From Massospora cicadina (Eukaryota > Entomophthoromycota > Entomophthoromycetes > Entomophthorales > Entomophthoraceae), in NCBI GenBank assembly GCA_022478985.1, contig JAKSZP010005642.1:1-64000 (forward strand): a stretch of 64,000 bases of DNA, written 5' to 3'. This document shows, in pieces, positions 1 through 11,619 of this stretch. The position numbers were made by a program, and so were the translations under genes. Under the pieces are notes generated by a model. It was not told the DNA's origin. It searched no databases and saw only the letters and a program-made list of their open reading frames with translations. The first letter of the stretch is position 1. Each line of letters starts with the position of its first letter.

Positions 1-239
1 CCAGTACCAATACATCAATAATAGTGGTAAAACTAACACGTCAGATTGAACCTGAAGAAGATCCATTTTACCATACTTCAAGACTAAGTTCATCCTAATA
101 AGGAAACTATAGTCAGAATTCTTCAGTTGTACAAAAACAGCGTGGATGGAGATAATAATAAACTTAAAGCTTGCGATGTACAAGGATGTCTGAGCTGGGA
201 AGCACAGGATGTAATTTGAGCTACACTTTGCCCCCACAC

Positions 240-575
240 ACTTAACTGAAGTCAAAGAATTGCTTATAGACAAGTTTATAAATTCACAGGATATTTAAAA
301 TATGAAGCAAGAATTTTCACCATAAGAATATGTAGATCTAATCAAATTTTGGACTATGCAAACTAGTTTTATCTAAAAGCACAACAGCTTTTGACATCTG
401 GAATTTTGGATCCATTCATCATGAATATTGTCTTGCTTAGTTTTCAGAAATCACTTCCACAACTACTGAAGCACACGTCTTTGGACGTGAAACCTGATGA
501 TTCGCTGAAGATTATTAATGAGGTCTTCATTGACGGTAAAGATGCATAATACGGAGTCAAGGCACTAGAACCATT
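240..575 (+). pseudogene. Gag capsid remnant of element A
   Basis: With two frame changes the plus strand reads EEYVDLIKFWTMQTSF followed by QLLTSGILDPFIMNIVLLSF and then PQLLKHTSLDVKPDDSLKII. This resembles the retrotransposon capsid pattern of an amphipathic helix run followed by P-D-D-S-L-K-I. Position before RT on the same strand fits a Gag. Similarity is by eye only; family Gag proteins are poorly conserved, so this is a moderate call. Confidence 0.45.
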
Positions 576-2100
576 AGAACTACAGATCCATCAATAACGC
601 CACCCTGATAGAAAAACTAGTTAGACTATAAAGTCGCAATGATAAGCTAAGAAGACAGCTTACAGCCTAGTTGAACAGAATTACAAAAATTCTGCCAAGT
701 TTAAATGTAACAGATAAAAAAGATGGACGCTTATGGAGAAGTTGTCTTAAACAATAAGAGATAAAATACGTAAGAGACTAAAGAGGTGGTTGCAGGATAA
801 ATAATTGGGTCGTACAACACCAAAAGAATGATAAAGTGGTGCCTAATTACAAGTTAATCAGGACATTGTCATTAAAGGTTGAAGTTAATTATTTGTGCCC
901 GCCTATCTCAGACCTAGTCAATAAAGATTTACTTTACCAAAAAGTCGTACTTAGCTCAAGTTTTAAATCCTCTCAGATCATAAATAGTATCACAGATGGC
1001 AAGAATCTCGTGGATACAATGTTTAAGAAGATTTAGTTTAAGTTTGCGAGTCACTTGAGGCTTTTAAAAGTCCTGCCTTTTTGATAATTTAGTGATTCAA
1101 TCATACAGTCTATGTAATACTTACCGTGGGCCTGAAACTGGCAAGAGCATTAAAATAGTTGAGTCACCATATATAAAGTTAATGTTATTCAAAACTAGAT
1201 ACCAGCTATAGAGTTAACATCACGTCTTCCAAGCACATAAAGAGATTGAAGTTTGCCCCAGACATCAATTACAAGTTAAAGTTTAGAACTGCCATGCTGA
1301 ATCAACCAAAGCACTAGGAGCCTATTACAAATTACCCTTGCAACTTGGCTACCTTTATTTTTTGTCTCCAGATGTGGTACTTAAGAACAAACATTATAAT
1401 TTTCTCATAAAAATCGTTCTTAGTTGAGTTTGAAGAAAAAATTAATTCACTAAGCTCAGTCAGTATTTCAACTACCAGATGCCACTTGTGTTCCAAGACA
1501 AGGAGAAAAAGGAACGGTAGAATCAAGTATTCCTAATCAAAACAGAACATTCAATTTATTTTGTCGCTATCTCCTTATGATAAAGGGAATAGAGCATCTA
1601 CTAACAACCGTAGAAGTAGTGTCTGTTTTGTCCTGATACTCCAGAAAAGAGATGGACTTAAACCTGGATTAAAAATGTCATTCTGGTCAACATCTTCATT
1701 AATAACATAAACAATGTTAAAGTTTACTTTCCAAAGGAGTCAGAGAATAGGAACACAGAGCGTTGTCTGGATTCAAAGTATATTCCTATCAAGGAGGATC
1801 AAAACCCTATTTTAGAGCATTGTCAAGCATTGTCAAGATCAAGAAAGGTTAGAAGGTTACAAAAGCGAAGATGTATTGCTACGCCAACGTTGAGTCAGTT
1901 CACAATGTTGCCAAAATCAAAGAAACTGTCTGCAAAAGCCAGCCACACAGGAACAATATGAGCTAAATGAACTTTTAAATATATACTTTGAATACTTCAG
2001 CAGAGGTTTTATATTTATGGCTTGTGCAAGGGAGAAACTTATAGGATTGACACAGGGACTCTATTCCATTCTAATCAAATTTTACCTATGTTCCAAGAGT
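576..2100 (+). other. Decayed Gag-protease interval of element A, no clear gene
   Basis: By position this should hold the rest of Gag and the protease of element A. The longest open stretch (836-1036, 66 codons) has no recognisable motif and I see no intact D-T/S-G protease signature. No other feature is visible. Confidence 0.4.
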
Positions 2101-2104
2101 GAAT

Positions 2105-2767
2105 TAGAAGTAATTTTGATAAAATACAGCAGCATATATATGCATCTTGGTACGCTCTTCCAAGAGCCTGGGCGTCTCCTCTTCTGCAATTGAGAAAGAA
2201 TGATGGTACTCGCTGCATAGTCATGGATAATAAAGATTGGATGACCTGATGAAGAACAATTCTTATCCCCTACCGTGCTTTGACTATGTCTTGAAACAAC
2301 TTGGATGATCACGTTAAATCTTAGCCATGAACTTTAAATTGGGTATTAGCAGAAAAAACTGTCGCCAGAAGACCAGGAGAAGTGTGCGCCTATCACTAGT
2401 CAAGACCTGTTCAAAACAACATGTATGTCACAGGGATTGTGAAGCTCCAAACCTACGTTAATTTGTATTGATCATAATTTTGGATATCTGAAATTGTTGA
2501 GTGTGCTGATTTAATTGGAAGATATCACAGTTTTCAGCAAGATGTTAAAGGATCACTTGGCACAACTGAAGGAGTTTTTTACCCAGTAAAGAGAGAACAG
2601 TTTCAAGCTTAAGAGAAGCAAGTGCTTGTTACTGGTGAGTAGTTGGAATTCCTCAGCCATAAAATTGGAAGAGAAATCCAGCACCTGAAAAAGGAAAGTC
2701 AAGACTAATGTCAAAATAATTATCCTGAAGTGCATAAGAGACGTCCATGTGTTCTTTGAGATGGTGT
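2105..2767 (+). pseudogene. Reverse transcriptase remnant of element A
   Basis: Fragments of gypsy RT appear in order across several frames. The finger region reads SRAWASPLLQLRKNDGTR (family pattern S-P-W-A-S-P-x-x-x-x-K-K-D-G). Next comes NSYPLPCFDYVLKQLG (N-S-Y-P-L-P-R-I-D). The palm end near 2515-2555 reads LEDITVFSKMLKDH, then LEFLSHKIGREI. The segment stops at 2767-2772 in the motif Y-Y preceding R-R-F, exactly where element B inserted. Several in-frame stops make it non-functional. Confidence 0.8.
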
Positions 2768-2772
2768 ATTAC

Positions 2773-3393
2773 TTTCAGCGGTCATAATATAGAATAGCCC
2801 AAATCATCTCTGGATCATTCAATAAGATACTTAATCTCTCTCTGATGGGTTTGAGCCTTCCAGAATTGAATGGAACATTGACAGATAAGGCTTTACCTCT
2901 TTCTGGACAAGAATTTATAAAAAGAGATTCAGGAATCATCATGAGAAAAGGCTCCATTTCAACGCCAATATTTACCATCCAGACGCCCTAGTACAATGGG
3001 AGGTCAGCAATCCTATTGCTGATTTAAGAGAAAGGTCATGGATCGACCCACATATTGGATGAGAAGTAGAGATTATGAATGAAGGAGCTTTGAGCTTCAT
3101 GCGTCACAAGGTCCCTACTCATATTTTAAAATTGAAGGCTATTACCAATAAAGGTTATTGTTTATCTCCTTAGTGAATTTATCCCTATTTTTCTTCGCAT
3201 AGTTTTGATAATCAGTAATGAACCCAGAATAGTGCATAATATAAACCCTGAAGAAGCAAAAATGCTATGCCATCGCCTCTCTATAGCTATTTAAAAGAAC
3301 CAAACCATCCCAAAGACCATTTCCAACTTCAAATTTAACATCTTCAGGCACCCAATTATCTTAACTATCAGATTTTCTTGTGAAAAGCCAAAA
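2773..3393 (+). repeat. 5' LTR of element B
   Basis: Aligns end to end by eye with 9105-9723. Shared landmarks are the stretch beginning GAGCCTTCCAGAATTGAATG here, a CATCCAGACGCCCTAGTA block, an AATAAAGGTTAT block and the TTTTCTTGTGAAAA end. The expected initial TG has decayed to TT. It is followed directly by the primer-binding site. Confidence 0.9.
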
Positions 3394-3395
3394 CC

Positions 3396-3412
3396 TGGTG
3401 CTCACTACTGGC
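3396..3412 (+). other. Primer-binding site of element B
   Basis: TGGTGCTCACTACTGGC begins two bases after the LTR. It starts with TGG, the complement of a tRNA CCA end, and matches the sites of elements E, G, H and J. Confidence 0.75.
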
Positions 3413-3934
3413 ACCCTGAGAATTAACCAGTGAAAACGTCAATCACATAATATGAAATAATAAAAGATCCCCTCCTCCAAATGGGGTTTTTGAGCAATAC
3501 TTAATGGGTTTTAAATTTTTACTTTGAGGTACACCCAATTCAACCTGAGAGCCTAGAATTTCTGGGCCACCTTTGAATTCAACCTTCCCATGCCAAACCC
3601 AAGCCAGTTCTACCTTCAAACTGACAACCTTGATGATACAATCTGGCAGCTCCTTGATGGGATCTACTCCACTAAAATCCGCTCTAGTCGTTTTTGAGAT
3701 TGTGCTGTCCTTTCCTACATGAAAAGGCTCTAAGACTCAGCTGTCTTAGTTTATAATGAATTAGCTATTGGAGCGGAGCCCTACCTTCCTCAGTTTGTCC
3801 ATACAACTCTTCACCACCTACTCCAAGTTATGAGTTTACATCATCAAGAAATACTAAGCAACTAAAATTAGTACAAAGCCTTGATTTTAACCTGGTTGAG
3901 ATTTACAAAGCTGTCTCCATGTATTTCGTGAAAA

Positions 3935-5470
3935 TTGGAAGCTATTCAGGATAACCGTTGTCTTATTAATGATGTCAGAGGCCAGAACGCCTTGCTAGAC
4001 ACTGGGATTGCTGAGTATATGGATACCCACCTGACTCAGCGATTGCAGGGTGTAGTCTATGAGGTACATGATTATGTCCAAAATGACACTTTAGAAATTG
4101 CCAGCCAAACACAAACCTTGAATTCTATTTCAGCACAACGATTAAGTCGTGTAGAGGCCCTGCTTGATCAGCTCCAACACTGAAGAGACACATATATTGA
4201 AGGCCCTAAGGGCCTGAGGGTCTCAAGATATCCAAGGGTCCTGAAGGGCCAAAGGGCTCCGCAGGGCTGAAGGACGACCTGACTCCAGAGGGCCTCCTGG
4301 CCCAACTGGGCCTCTAGATTCACCTTCTCCTCCAGCTGAAATTTCCAAGGACCCCAATGTGGCGAAATGTTTAATAAGTTAGAGGACCTTTAGAAGCAAA
4401 TTGAAAAATCACTCTTCTAGATCTGGAGTTCACCTTGATTAAAGCCCCATTAACCCAGCCATTACCTTGGGCGCCCTCAACTTCTAACCAAAGAATTTCT
4501 GAGAGTTCACTAATTTGCTGACAAATGCCTTGGCGGAATGAAGCATAAGTTCGCATTTCAGGATGCTTGTGTCAGTTTCTTGAGTCCCAGATATTGATAT
4601 TGAAATCTCAACTTAATATAAAAGGCTGACGCCAAAGAGCTTAAACATTGCTGGTATGAGTTACAGGATGATTTAGAGAAGCTTTTATGAAAGTCAGCCA
4701 GCAAGCCCCCACGCTTAAAATGAGCTTTAGTCTACTAAGCCTAGCTAGATTATCAATACTGGTGTTCATGCCTTTTCTACACAAGTTGGTTTGCTTTAAA
4801 CACAGTTTTAAAAACAGTTCATTCCAGCCCAAAAAAGCATTGCGTCCTTCTTAAACGCCTATGAAAGTGCTATGTAAGAGGCTACTGATTGCAAAAGGTC
4901 AAGCATATCATTTCTTGCTTAGGTGGGGAAGCTCAGGAGATTATTATCTCTCATGTTTAACAATGTCAGACCTGGCTCAAGTCAAGACCGCGCTCATACA
5001 AGAATTAGGCTCTGATCATACCCTCTTAAGTAAAAAAAGCTTTCAAGGGTAATCATTTCAACAAAGACAAAACCCTCTCTAACTTTTCACATCATTTTTA
5101 TGCTAGTGCACAACTGCTAGTTTTTCTAAATTGGATTACTTTAAATGACGCTATTATGCATCCTTTCTTCCCTCAAAGCGTGGCCCAAAGTTCAACTTCA
5201 TATGTTTAATGTAAGTGATTCTTAACTTTCTTTCATGACGTCAAGGATTCCCTCAACAAGATCCATCCTATCATTCTGAACAAGTATTTAATCACGGTTT
5301 GAGCTTTAACTAGACCCAGAGTTCATTCCCTAGAGGCAAAGAATAAGGAAATACACATTTGATTTTTCTGTAAAGGCAGTGACAAACTAAGGAGGAGTGC
5401 TATAAATGTCAAACGTAAGAGGAAGAAAGTGAACTGTTGGGAAAAGAGAGGACAGCATAAATGCAGAGAC
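3935..5470 (+). pseudogene. Gag of element B with coiled-coil head and collagen-like tract
   Basis: An 82-codon open stretch (3935-4183) is helical and heptad-rich, ending SRVEALLDQLQH. After one stop the same frame enters RDTYIEGPKG. Across two frameshifts the sequence from about 4199 to 4310 then reads PEGLKISKGPEGPKGSAGLK and GRPDSRGPPGPTGP, a Gly-X-Y run. A lysine/arginine-rich, zinc-knuckle-like piece NCWEKRGQHKC lies near 5430-5465, as expected at the end of Gag. The middle (4330-5400) is too decayed to assign. Role: particle structural protein. The Gly-X-Y run is unusual for Gag. Confidence 0.6.
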
Positions 5471-5689
5471 TTTATGCTGACACTTCCCCCGTTATACCAC
5501 TAATTTTAATGAAAGCCCCACAGAGATCACTTTTGGAGAGCCCTGGACCCAAAAATTGAACATTACCAATAATAAAACTATTGATTCGGCCTATTCTTAT
5601 GACAAGTCACCTTTGTTTCTCACTCTTCTGCCTCAGTTCGATAATCAGGTCACTCAAGTTGCAATTAAGCTTTACAAATTTCCCGTGCT

Positions 5690-6075
5690 CGCCATATAAG
5701 ATAAATGTTCTCCAGTGAGCGTAATCCCATAAAAATTAATGAAGAATAAGATTGCGCCTGATCTGCCCAATTACATTAAGTATAGTACCATCAGGCCTCA
5801 ATGCACCCAATACATAGGATCCTATTCTGCACTCCCCCTTCAATTTGTGACAATTTTTATGTTCCGTGGCAGCCATAGCTCAGGACAACCCTAGCTATGA
5901 TATATTGTTGGGTACCCAATTTATCCAAGAGTATGATGCCATCATCCATTATATGAAAGTATTTCTCTCCTTGCTCTGTACTCGCATACCCTTGGTTTTA
6001 GATACATCCAAGGATGGCACGGAACGTGTGAAGGCACAAACATGTTTGTTGGAAACCAAAAACCAGACTGACTGA
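5690..6075 (+). pseudogene. Protease C-terminal region of element B
   Basis: Reads SYDILLGTQFIQEYDAIIHY followed by VFLSLLCTRIPLVLDTS. I-L-G-x-x-F-(I/L) followed by Y is the conserved second half of retroviral-type aspartic proteases of gypsy elements. The catalytic D-T/S-G box upstream is not recognisable. It lies between the zinc-knuckle region and RT as expected. Confidence 0.65.
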
Positions 6076-6589
6076 CTCAATTACCATGTCTGAGGCTTGA
6101 GAGTAAAACTACCCCCTCATGTAGTATATGGGATGGAAGAGATGCTTGTTTTTTCATCCAAACCCAAGATAATTCCTCTGGGATTGCAGAATAAAGTGGA
6201 TACCTGATTCACGTGAACATACCGCCTGGGAGCCTATTAGAATCCACGGGGCTGAAAATCTCTCTGTGAAAGAGATAGTGATCTGCCCAGATCTCCTTGA
6301 CTCTGCCTACGCTGGCTCCATTTCCATACTGCTGGTTAACTTGACTCAAAGGGCTTTAACCATTGGGTCTAGCATGCAATAGCTTACCTACGTTTATTAC
6401 AAATCAATGATGTCATTTGTGTCCATGGGTTTTGAAATCTCCATGAATTTGGTTTAGAAGACCCTCCCACTGTGGCTGTAGTCTCTACCTCTAGAGGCTA
6501 AGATCTTACCCCAGAACAAAGGAGTAAAGAAGATATGCTCTTGGATGATTACACGGATCTTTATTCACATCCATGTATGACTTCAGCAA

Positions 6590-7330
6590 GATGAAGGAGG
6601 TTGTGCATAATGTGGAAATGGGGTCGCCCAACCAATATGCTCACATTCCTATCAAAAGAGAAAGGTGAAAGAAGCTAAGGTCATAACCAAACTCAAGGAG
6701 CTATTAACCTCAGGGTTGTTAGTATCGTCTGGAAGTCCTTGGGAATCACCTCTCATGCTTATTTGAAAAAAATAAGGGAGTCAACATTTAATTATGGATT
6801 ATTGCAAACTTAATGCAGTAATTTGAAAGGTTGGATATCCCCTTCCACAGATAAATGATTCCTTTAGCTCCTAGCATGGGCCCATAACTTTTCAGCAACA
6901 GATCTTGACAGTGGATATAAGCAGATCAAGTTGGCCCTCTAAGGATTAAGCCACGTGCACTCTTATTGCAGATGAGGGACTGTTTGAAACGATCTGAATG
7001 CCGCAGGGGCTCAGTAACCCGTTGCCATCTTCCAGAGAGCTAAGGATGGTCTCTTAGGTAAATTAAAGATGTCTTGCATCCTAGTCTACCTTGACGATTT
7101 TACTGTTTTTCCAACCTTCAACAGCCACTTAAAGTATTTTTAAGGTTCTGATCGCCTTTGCAGAGCTTACTTGAATATCAAACCTTCAAATGCTTTTCTC
7201 ACCATGAAATGGAGTTTTTAGGGCTTAAGGTCACTAAACAAAGGATTAGCCCTTGCTGGATAAGATCTTTGCCTTAGAGTAAATGACGCTTCCTCAAAGC
7301 CTTTGGGAAATTTTGGTGTTCATAGGCATA
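6590..7330 (+). pseudogene. Reverse transcriptase of element B
   Basis: Plus-strand fragments include ITKLKELLTSGLLVSSGSPW and ESPLML (finger region) and GYKQIKLAL. The active-site box LVYLDDFTVFP has YLDD intact at 7087-7098. LNIKPSNAFLTMKWSF follows, then a remnant of the Y-Y-R-R-F region near 7320. Frames change several times and stops are frequent, so no product is possible. RNA-directed DNA polymerase of the LTR retrotransposon replication cycle. Confidence 0.85.
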
Positions 7331-7399
7331 ATAGTTTATAAAGAAATTCATACCCCAATTTGCTGACCTGGCTGAGCCCTTAGTATACTTGCTACATAA

Positions 7400-7880
7400 G
7401 AACACTTCTTTGACTGGAACACCAAACGGGACCAGGATTTTAATATTCTTAGGACAGCACTCATCTTCCAGCTGGTGTTAATCCATCCAAACTTTGACCA
7501 ACCATTTGTACTGTTTTAAGTGACAGAAAGTTTGCCGTAGGTCCATCCTAGACTAACTGGATGGACAACAAGTAGATCAAACCATATTTTATTTCAGCAA
7601 AAACCTATTGAAAGTGAGCGGAACTACAGTTCTTTAATGTGAATGATTAGAGGTCATTCTCGTGGTCAAGAACTTCTGACTTTAAGTATATGGGAACCAT
7701 TCCACGATTTTCATCTTTCATGCTTCTTTACGGTAGCTTAAGCAGATGAAAGATCTTGACAATTGACTGGCCAGGTGGGCCCTCCAGTTGCAGAGTTATG
7801 ACTGTATGATAGTACATTGGGTGGGCACAACTCACCAAAACGTAGATGGGCTGTCTAGAATGCCAACCCTCACTGTATTA
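7400..7880 (+). pseudogene. RNase H of element B
   Basis: Downstream of RT the frames give short matches to gypsy RNase H: a DGQQVDQTIFYFSKN-type segment near 7560 and the SERNYS-type motif (tgagcggaactac) at about 7615. A tether LARWALQLQSYD-like segment near 7770-7800 leads to the TTHQNVDGLSRMP motif near 7840. It is broken by indels throughout. Confidence 0.7.
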
Positions 7881-8089
7881 GCACCTGAGGAAGACTGCTT
7901 ACAGCTTGATCGTCCAGCAAGAGCAATGAGAACTTAAACTCTCAGCAATGGTAAGGATGTTACGTTCAGTGGCTCAGAACATGCAAGTACAAGATGGCAT
8001 ATTATATAATAAAGTTGAAAGGATAGTGGCTTCCCTGCCTATAACCCTCCTTGAGGACTTAAGTTATTCTAGAAGGACACCCCTTATAG

Positions 8090-8900
8090 GACACATGGCT
8101 GTCAAGAAAACCTGAGTAGTTAAAAAGTGCTACTGGGACCGGATGCTTGAGACCATCAAGGAGGGTTTAGATCCTTGCATGATGCGCAGAACCAAATATC
8201 AGTTGAACCCTCACTTCCAGCATGAAGTTGGTGCCCACTCCACGCCATCTAGCGTCATTAGTGTGAATGTCAATGGCCCTTATCCACGTTGCTTCATGGT
8301 CTTCAGTATATCATTCTACCCATTGATCATCTCACCAAATGGGTTGAGGCCATATAAGTACTTGACGCCACTTCCAAGGCTACTGCATTATCTTTATTTC
8401 GCTCTATTTTCACCCAACATGGGTGCCCCAGAGTTCTGCTATCAGAAAACAGGTTAACTTTCATTTTCTAAGGTGTTCAAGAATTAACCTCCCTATCTAA
8501 TACTAACCAACATTTCACTGAATCTTATAACCCCTTAACAAATGGTTCATTCAAGCGGCAAATTCACCCAAGTCTCTGTTCCTAGTAAAATTGTGGCCAC
8601 GGAACCCATGGAATGAAATCAATAACTGCCATCTGCTTTACTAGCCTATTGGATCAGCTACCACTGAGTGATCAAAATGTCCCCATACCTGGCACTTTAT
8701 GGTAGGGATCCTTGACTGCCTAGCAGCGTCCAGTTTTTGCTAGAATCTGCCTCTCACAATAGCTCTGAATTGATGATGAGAGTTACAGCCAATAAGATAA
8801 TTAGGTTGCAAGTGCTAGCCACTCAAGGGATCGTGGCTACCTTCACCAAGGGAATTACTCATTAAAAGCCAAACATTCTTCTCTCCCCTTATTCCACATT
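8090..8900 (+). pseudogene. Integrase of element B
   Basis: The N-terminal zinc-binding region is recognisable as GHMAVKK, then YWDRMLETIKEGLDPCMM. The 104-codon open stretch 8143-8457 covers this and the start of the core. A core-domain segment reads LDATSKATALSLFRSIFTQH, then PRVLLSEN (family T-D-N/S-D-x-G region). Catalytic acidic residues are partly lost. DNA-joining enzyme of the element, now inactive. Confidence 0.8.
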
Positions 8901-9090
8901 GTGGACCTTATGTTATTATATCATCTCTGACCTGGTAGTCAGCTGAATAAGTTAGATACTTCCAGGTCAGGACCCTATCATATACTCTATAAGGCTGTAT
9001 CTAAATACTCCACGCTAATGTTGTTCAAGTTATGGTAGTCAACCGCATACATGCTAGGTTCCTGTGCCCTTATGCTCCCTCCACCAGGAT

Positions 9091-9104
9091 CTTGAGGAGG
9101 GCGA
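9091..9104 (+). other. Polypurine tract of element B
   Basis: Purine-rich CTTGAGGAGGGCGA lies immediately before the 3' LTR start TGTCAG. This is the normal site and composition for plus-strand priming. Confidence 0.75.
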
Positions 9105-9723
9105 TGTCAGCATTTTAACTCCAGAATGGCCTGAATCATCTTAGGATTGGGCCAATAAAATGTTTGTTTTTCTCCAAAGGGTTTGATCCTTCCAAAATTA
9201 AATGGATCATTGAAAAATGAGCCTTTGCCTCTATCTGGGAAAGAAATAATAAAAGAGATTCAGGTATATTCTAAAAAGAGGCTCTGTCTTGAAGCAAGAA
9301 GTTACCATCTGGACGCCCTAGTAAAATGGGTGGCTATAAGCCAAAAGCTAATACAAGAGAAAGGTCACATCTTGAACCTCATATTGGATGAAAAGTAAAA
9401 ATCCTTAATGAAAGAGACGTGAGCGCCAATTCTGACATAAGGCCCTACTCATCCTATATAATCTAATACATTTAACAATAAAGGTTATCGTTAATTCTCC
9501 TAACAAATAATCCCTATTATTCTTTTCATAGCTATGATAATCAGTATTGTAACCCATCATAGTGCATAATAATGGTCCCTAAAGTAGAGAAAATGCTACG
9601 CCATCACCTCTCTCCAGCCATTCTAGAGAACAAAGCCATCTCAAAACCATTATCAGTTTATATTCCTGCAGCTTCAGAAACCCAATTTTCTTAAATTTTG
9701 GGTTTTCTTGTGAAAATCCAAAA
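9105..9723 (+). repeat. 3' LTR of element B
   Basis: Begins TGTCAG after the purine tract and aligns along its length with 2773-3393. A 71-codon open stretch inside (9183-9398) is LTR sequence, not a gene. The ATTAC duplication follows at 9724-9728. Confidence 0.9.
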
Positions 9724-9728
9724 ATTAC

Positions 9729-10290
9729 TGCTTCTAGTTTGCACTAAACTTTGTGGACATTGCTGATCCAATCATATTATTGCTAGTTAAGAAATCTTTT
9801 CAGTTTGAAAAAATAGCAAGAAGATGATTTTAACCAATACAAGCAGAAGTTTATGGAATCCCTGATCTAATATACCCAGATTCACAAAGACCTTTTACAT
9901 TTATACAGCTCCCAGCAACGTGTTATGGGTTCCATTTTAGCACAGTTGGACGGAAAAAAGGTTAAATTACCCATAGACTTTTACTCAAAGACAATCACCA
10001 GAGTGTATTGAAGCTACACACTTACAGAGTGAGATCAACTAGCGGTGATCAGAGAAGTATGTCACTTATGACCTTATTTTACCGCATAAACTTAAAGATT
10101 ATTATAATTAATGCCTTAATGAGATGGTTAAAGACATGGAAAGATCCAGAAGGAAGACTAGTAAGATGGAATGTTCAGCTGCAAGGCTATGATTATTAGA
10201 TCCTTTATCAGGAAAGAGAGAAGCACTTGAATACAGATGGCTTTTCCTAGTTGCCCGTCTTACATTTGCAAGCACGTGAGAGTTATATAA
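9729..10290 (+). pseudogene. RT end and RNase H of element A
   Basis: Directly after the ATTAC duplication the frame continues as LNFVDIADPI, then KKSFQFE, the post-palm connection of gypsy RT. RNase H follows with GSILAQLDGKKV, LPIDFYSKTITRVY, a DQLAVIREV-type segment and KTWKDPEGRLVRWNVQLQGY (10130-10195). Stops and indels are frequent. This is the downstream half of the gene interrupted at 2767. Confidence 0.85.
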
Positions 10291-11480
10291 TTTAATATTA
10301 TATAAGAAACCCCAAAGAAGAAGTAAAAAGAGATGATGCAGTCAATAAGTTACTGAAGAGCCATTCCATTATGACTGAATTCTGATATGGACAACTAGAA
10401 AAACAAGTACAGGAGAATGTCTTCCCTATGTAAAGTCAATCAAGTAATGGCTTTAGTTATGGAAGGAAATCATTAAGTAGGCCATATATGGCTAAAGAAG
10501 ACTTACCAGCATCCTAAAGAGAAATTTTTCTGGGAGGCCATACTGGATGATATCAGTCAGGATCTGGAGCTCTGCACTACTTGTGCCAAATACAAGCATC
10601 TTGTAAAGAAGTTTAAACTTCAGCTTTTCACTCCAAGAGCTCCCTTTCACAACGTTTCCATTGACATTATTAGATCATTCCTAAAGTCATTAAGTGGGAA
10701 TAGGCTTTAATTAGAGAATAGATCATACTGCTAAGAGGTTAAAGTTTATTCTTAGTCAAGGCAATTAACGCAGGAGTTATCATGAGATTTCTTTACCATC
10801 AGGTCATTGCATGCCTCATATGCCATCATATATACCTATCCGTTAATGAATAGAACTTTATTTAGGATGTTGTGAGAAATCTGAGATTTGGTAGGAATCA
10901 AACAGCAGTTTCTAACGCTGTATACACCATCTACTATCAGAAGCTTGGAAAGAGTCAATGGAACCCTTCTTATCTTAAAGAAGATCGCAGTCAACCATGG
11001 ATCCAAATGGGACATCTTGTTGCCATCAGCCTTGTTTGCTTACCAATCATATAACAAAAATCTATTAACTTTTCTCCATTCAAGGAACTTACAAAAGTGA
11101 AGCCAAACTTCCAAACTTGTTAACTCCATTGGTGTAATTGTATACTAATAATCAACACCCCAGAAGATACTAATAGATAGCTAGTGTGTGAGTTAGTCAA
11201 AATTTAGCTGTGTATGTCAGCAATATTATAAGTCATTGAAAAGAGTACCAAAGAGCATAACCAAAACCAAAATTGCCCATATTCAAGTTGTTACATAGAG
11301 TGAGACTCTGCCATTGTTCAGAGGACAACCTGATATTTACAGGCCATCTTGATGAGGCTTGCAACTGTTGTCATGGAAAGAAGGACCAAATATATCAAGG
11401 AAGATCATCCATATAACTTATAATTGAGTCCATGCGTGTCATTTGAAGTTTTTCTATAGGGTTTATTTTAAGGAAGGTAA
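10291..11480 (+). pseudogene. Integrase of element A
   Basis: The zinc-finger region reads HPKEKFFWEAILDDISQDLE followed by CTTCAKYKHLVKKF (H2C2 type, near 10510-10615). The core begins PRAPFHNVSIDIIRSF (conserved D). Near 10895-11090 it reads LERVNGTLLILKKI and PSALFAYQSYN, the E-R-V-N-G-T-L end of the core. The C-terminal region ends KEGNFLRETQI near 11500. Multiple stops. No chromodomain is seen. Confidence 0.82.
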
Positions 11481-11619
11481 TTTTTTGAGAGAAACTCAAA
11501 TATAGGGGTTAATTACTCGACCTATGGAAGAAATCTCTATAGAAAACCCCTTTTTTAATAACTTCTAAATAAGGTATTAATGAATTAGCTTGTCAGAATG
11601 AGGTCTCGTCCTAACTGTC

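Larger units (their letters stand above)
2773..9723 (+). mobile_element. Ty3/gypsy element B, full length, decayed, ATTAC target duplication
   Basis: Two direct repeats of about 620 bp (2773-3393 and 9105-9723) flank an internal region with a primer-binding site, Gag, protease, RT, RNase H, integrase and a purine tract in canonical gypsy order. The 5 bp before the left LTR (2768-2772) and after the right LTR (9724-9728) are both ATTAC, a perfect target-site duplication of the size made by Ty3/gypsy integrases. Coding regions are broken by many stops. It lies within the RT gene of element A. Confidence 0.93.
1..11480 (+). mobile_element. Ty3/gypsy element A, 5' end missing, split by element B
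   Basis: Decayed plus-strand gypsy element whose start lies outside the window. Gag-like sequence is at about 240-575 and RT at about 2105-2767. Pol resumes at 9729 with the end of RT, RNase H and integrase after the 6.95-kb interruption by element B. Removing B and one copy of the 5-bp ATTAC duplication rejoins RT and its C-terminal neighbour in the expected order. No LTR of A is visible on the right side, so the true end is uncertain; recognisable integrase C-terminal coding fades near 11480. All frames carry many stops and indels. Confidence 0.8.

Noticed and set aside
9183..9398. 71-codon open frame as a gene.
   Set aside because: It lies in the 3' LTR of element B. The matching part of the 5' LTR has stops in that frame.
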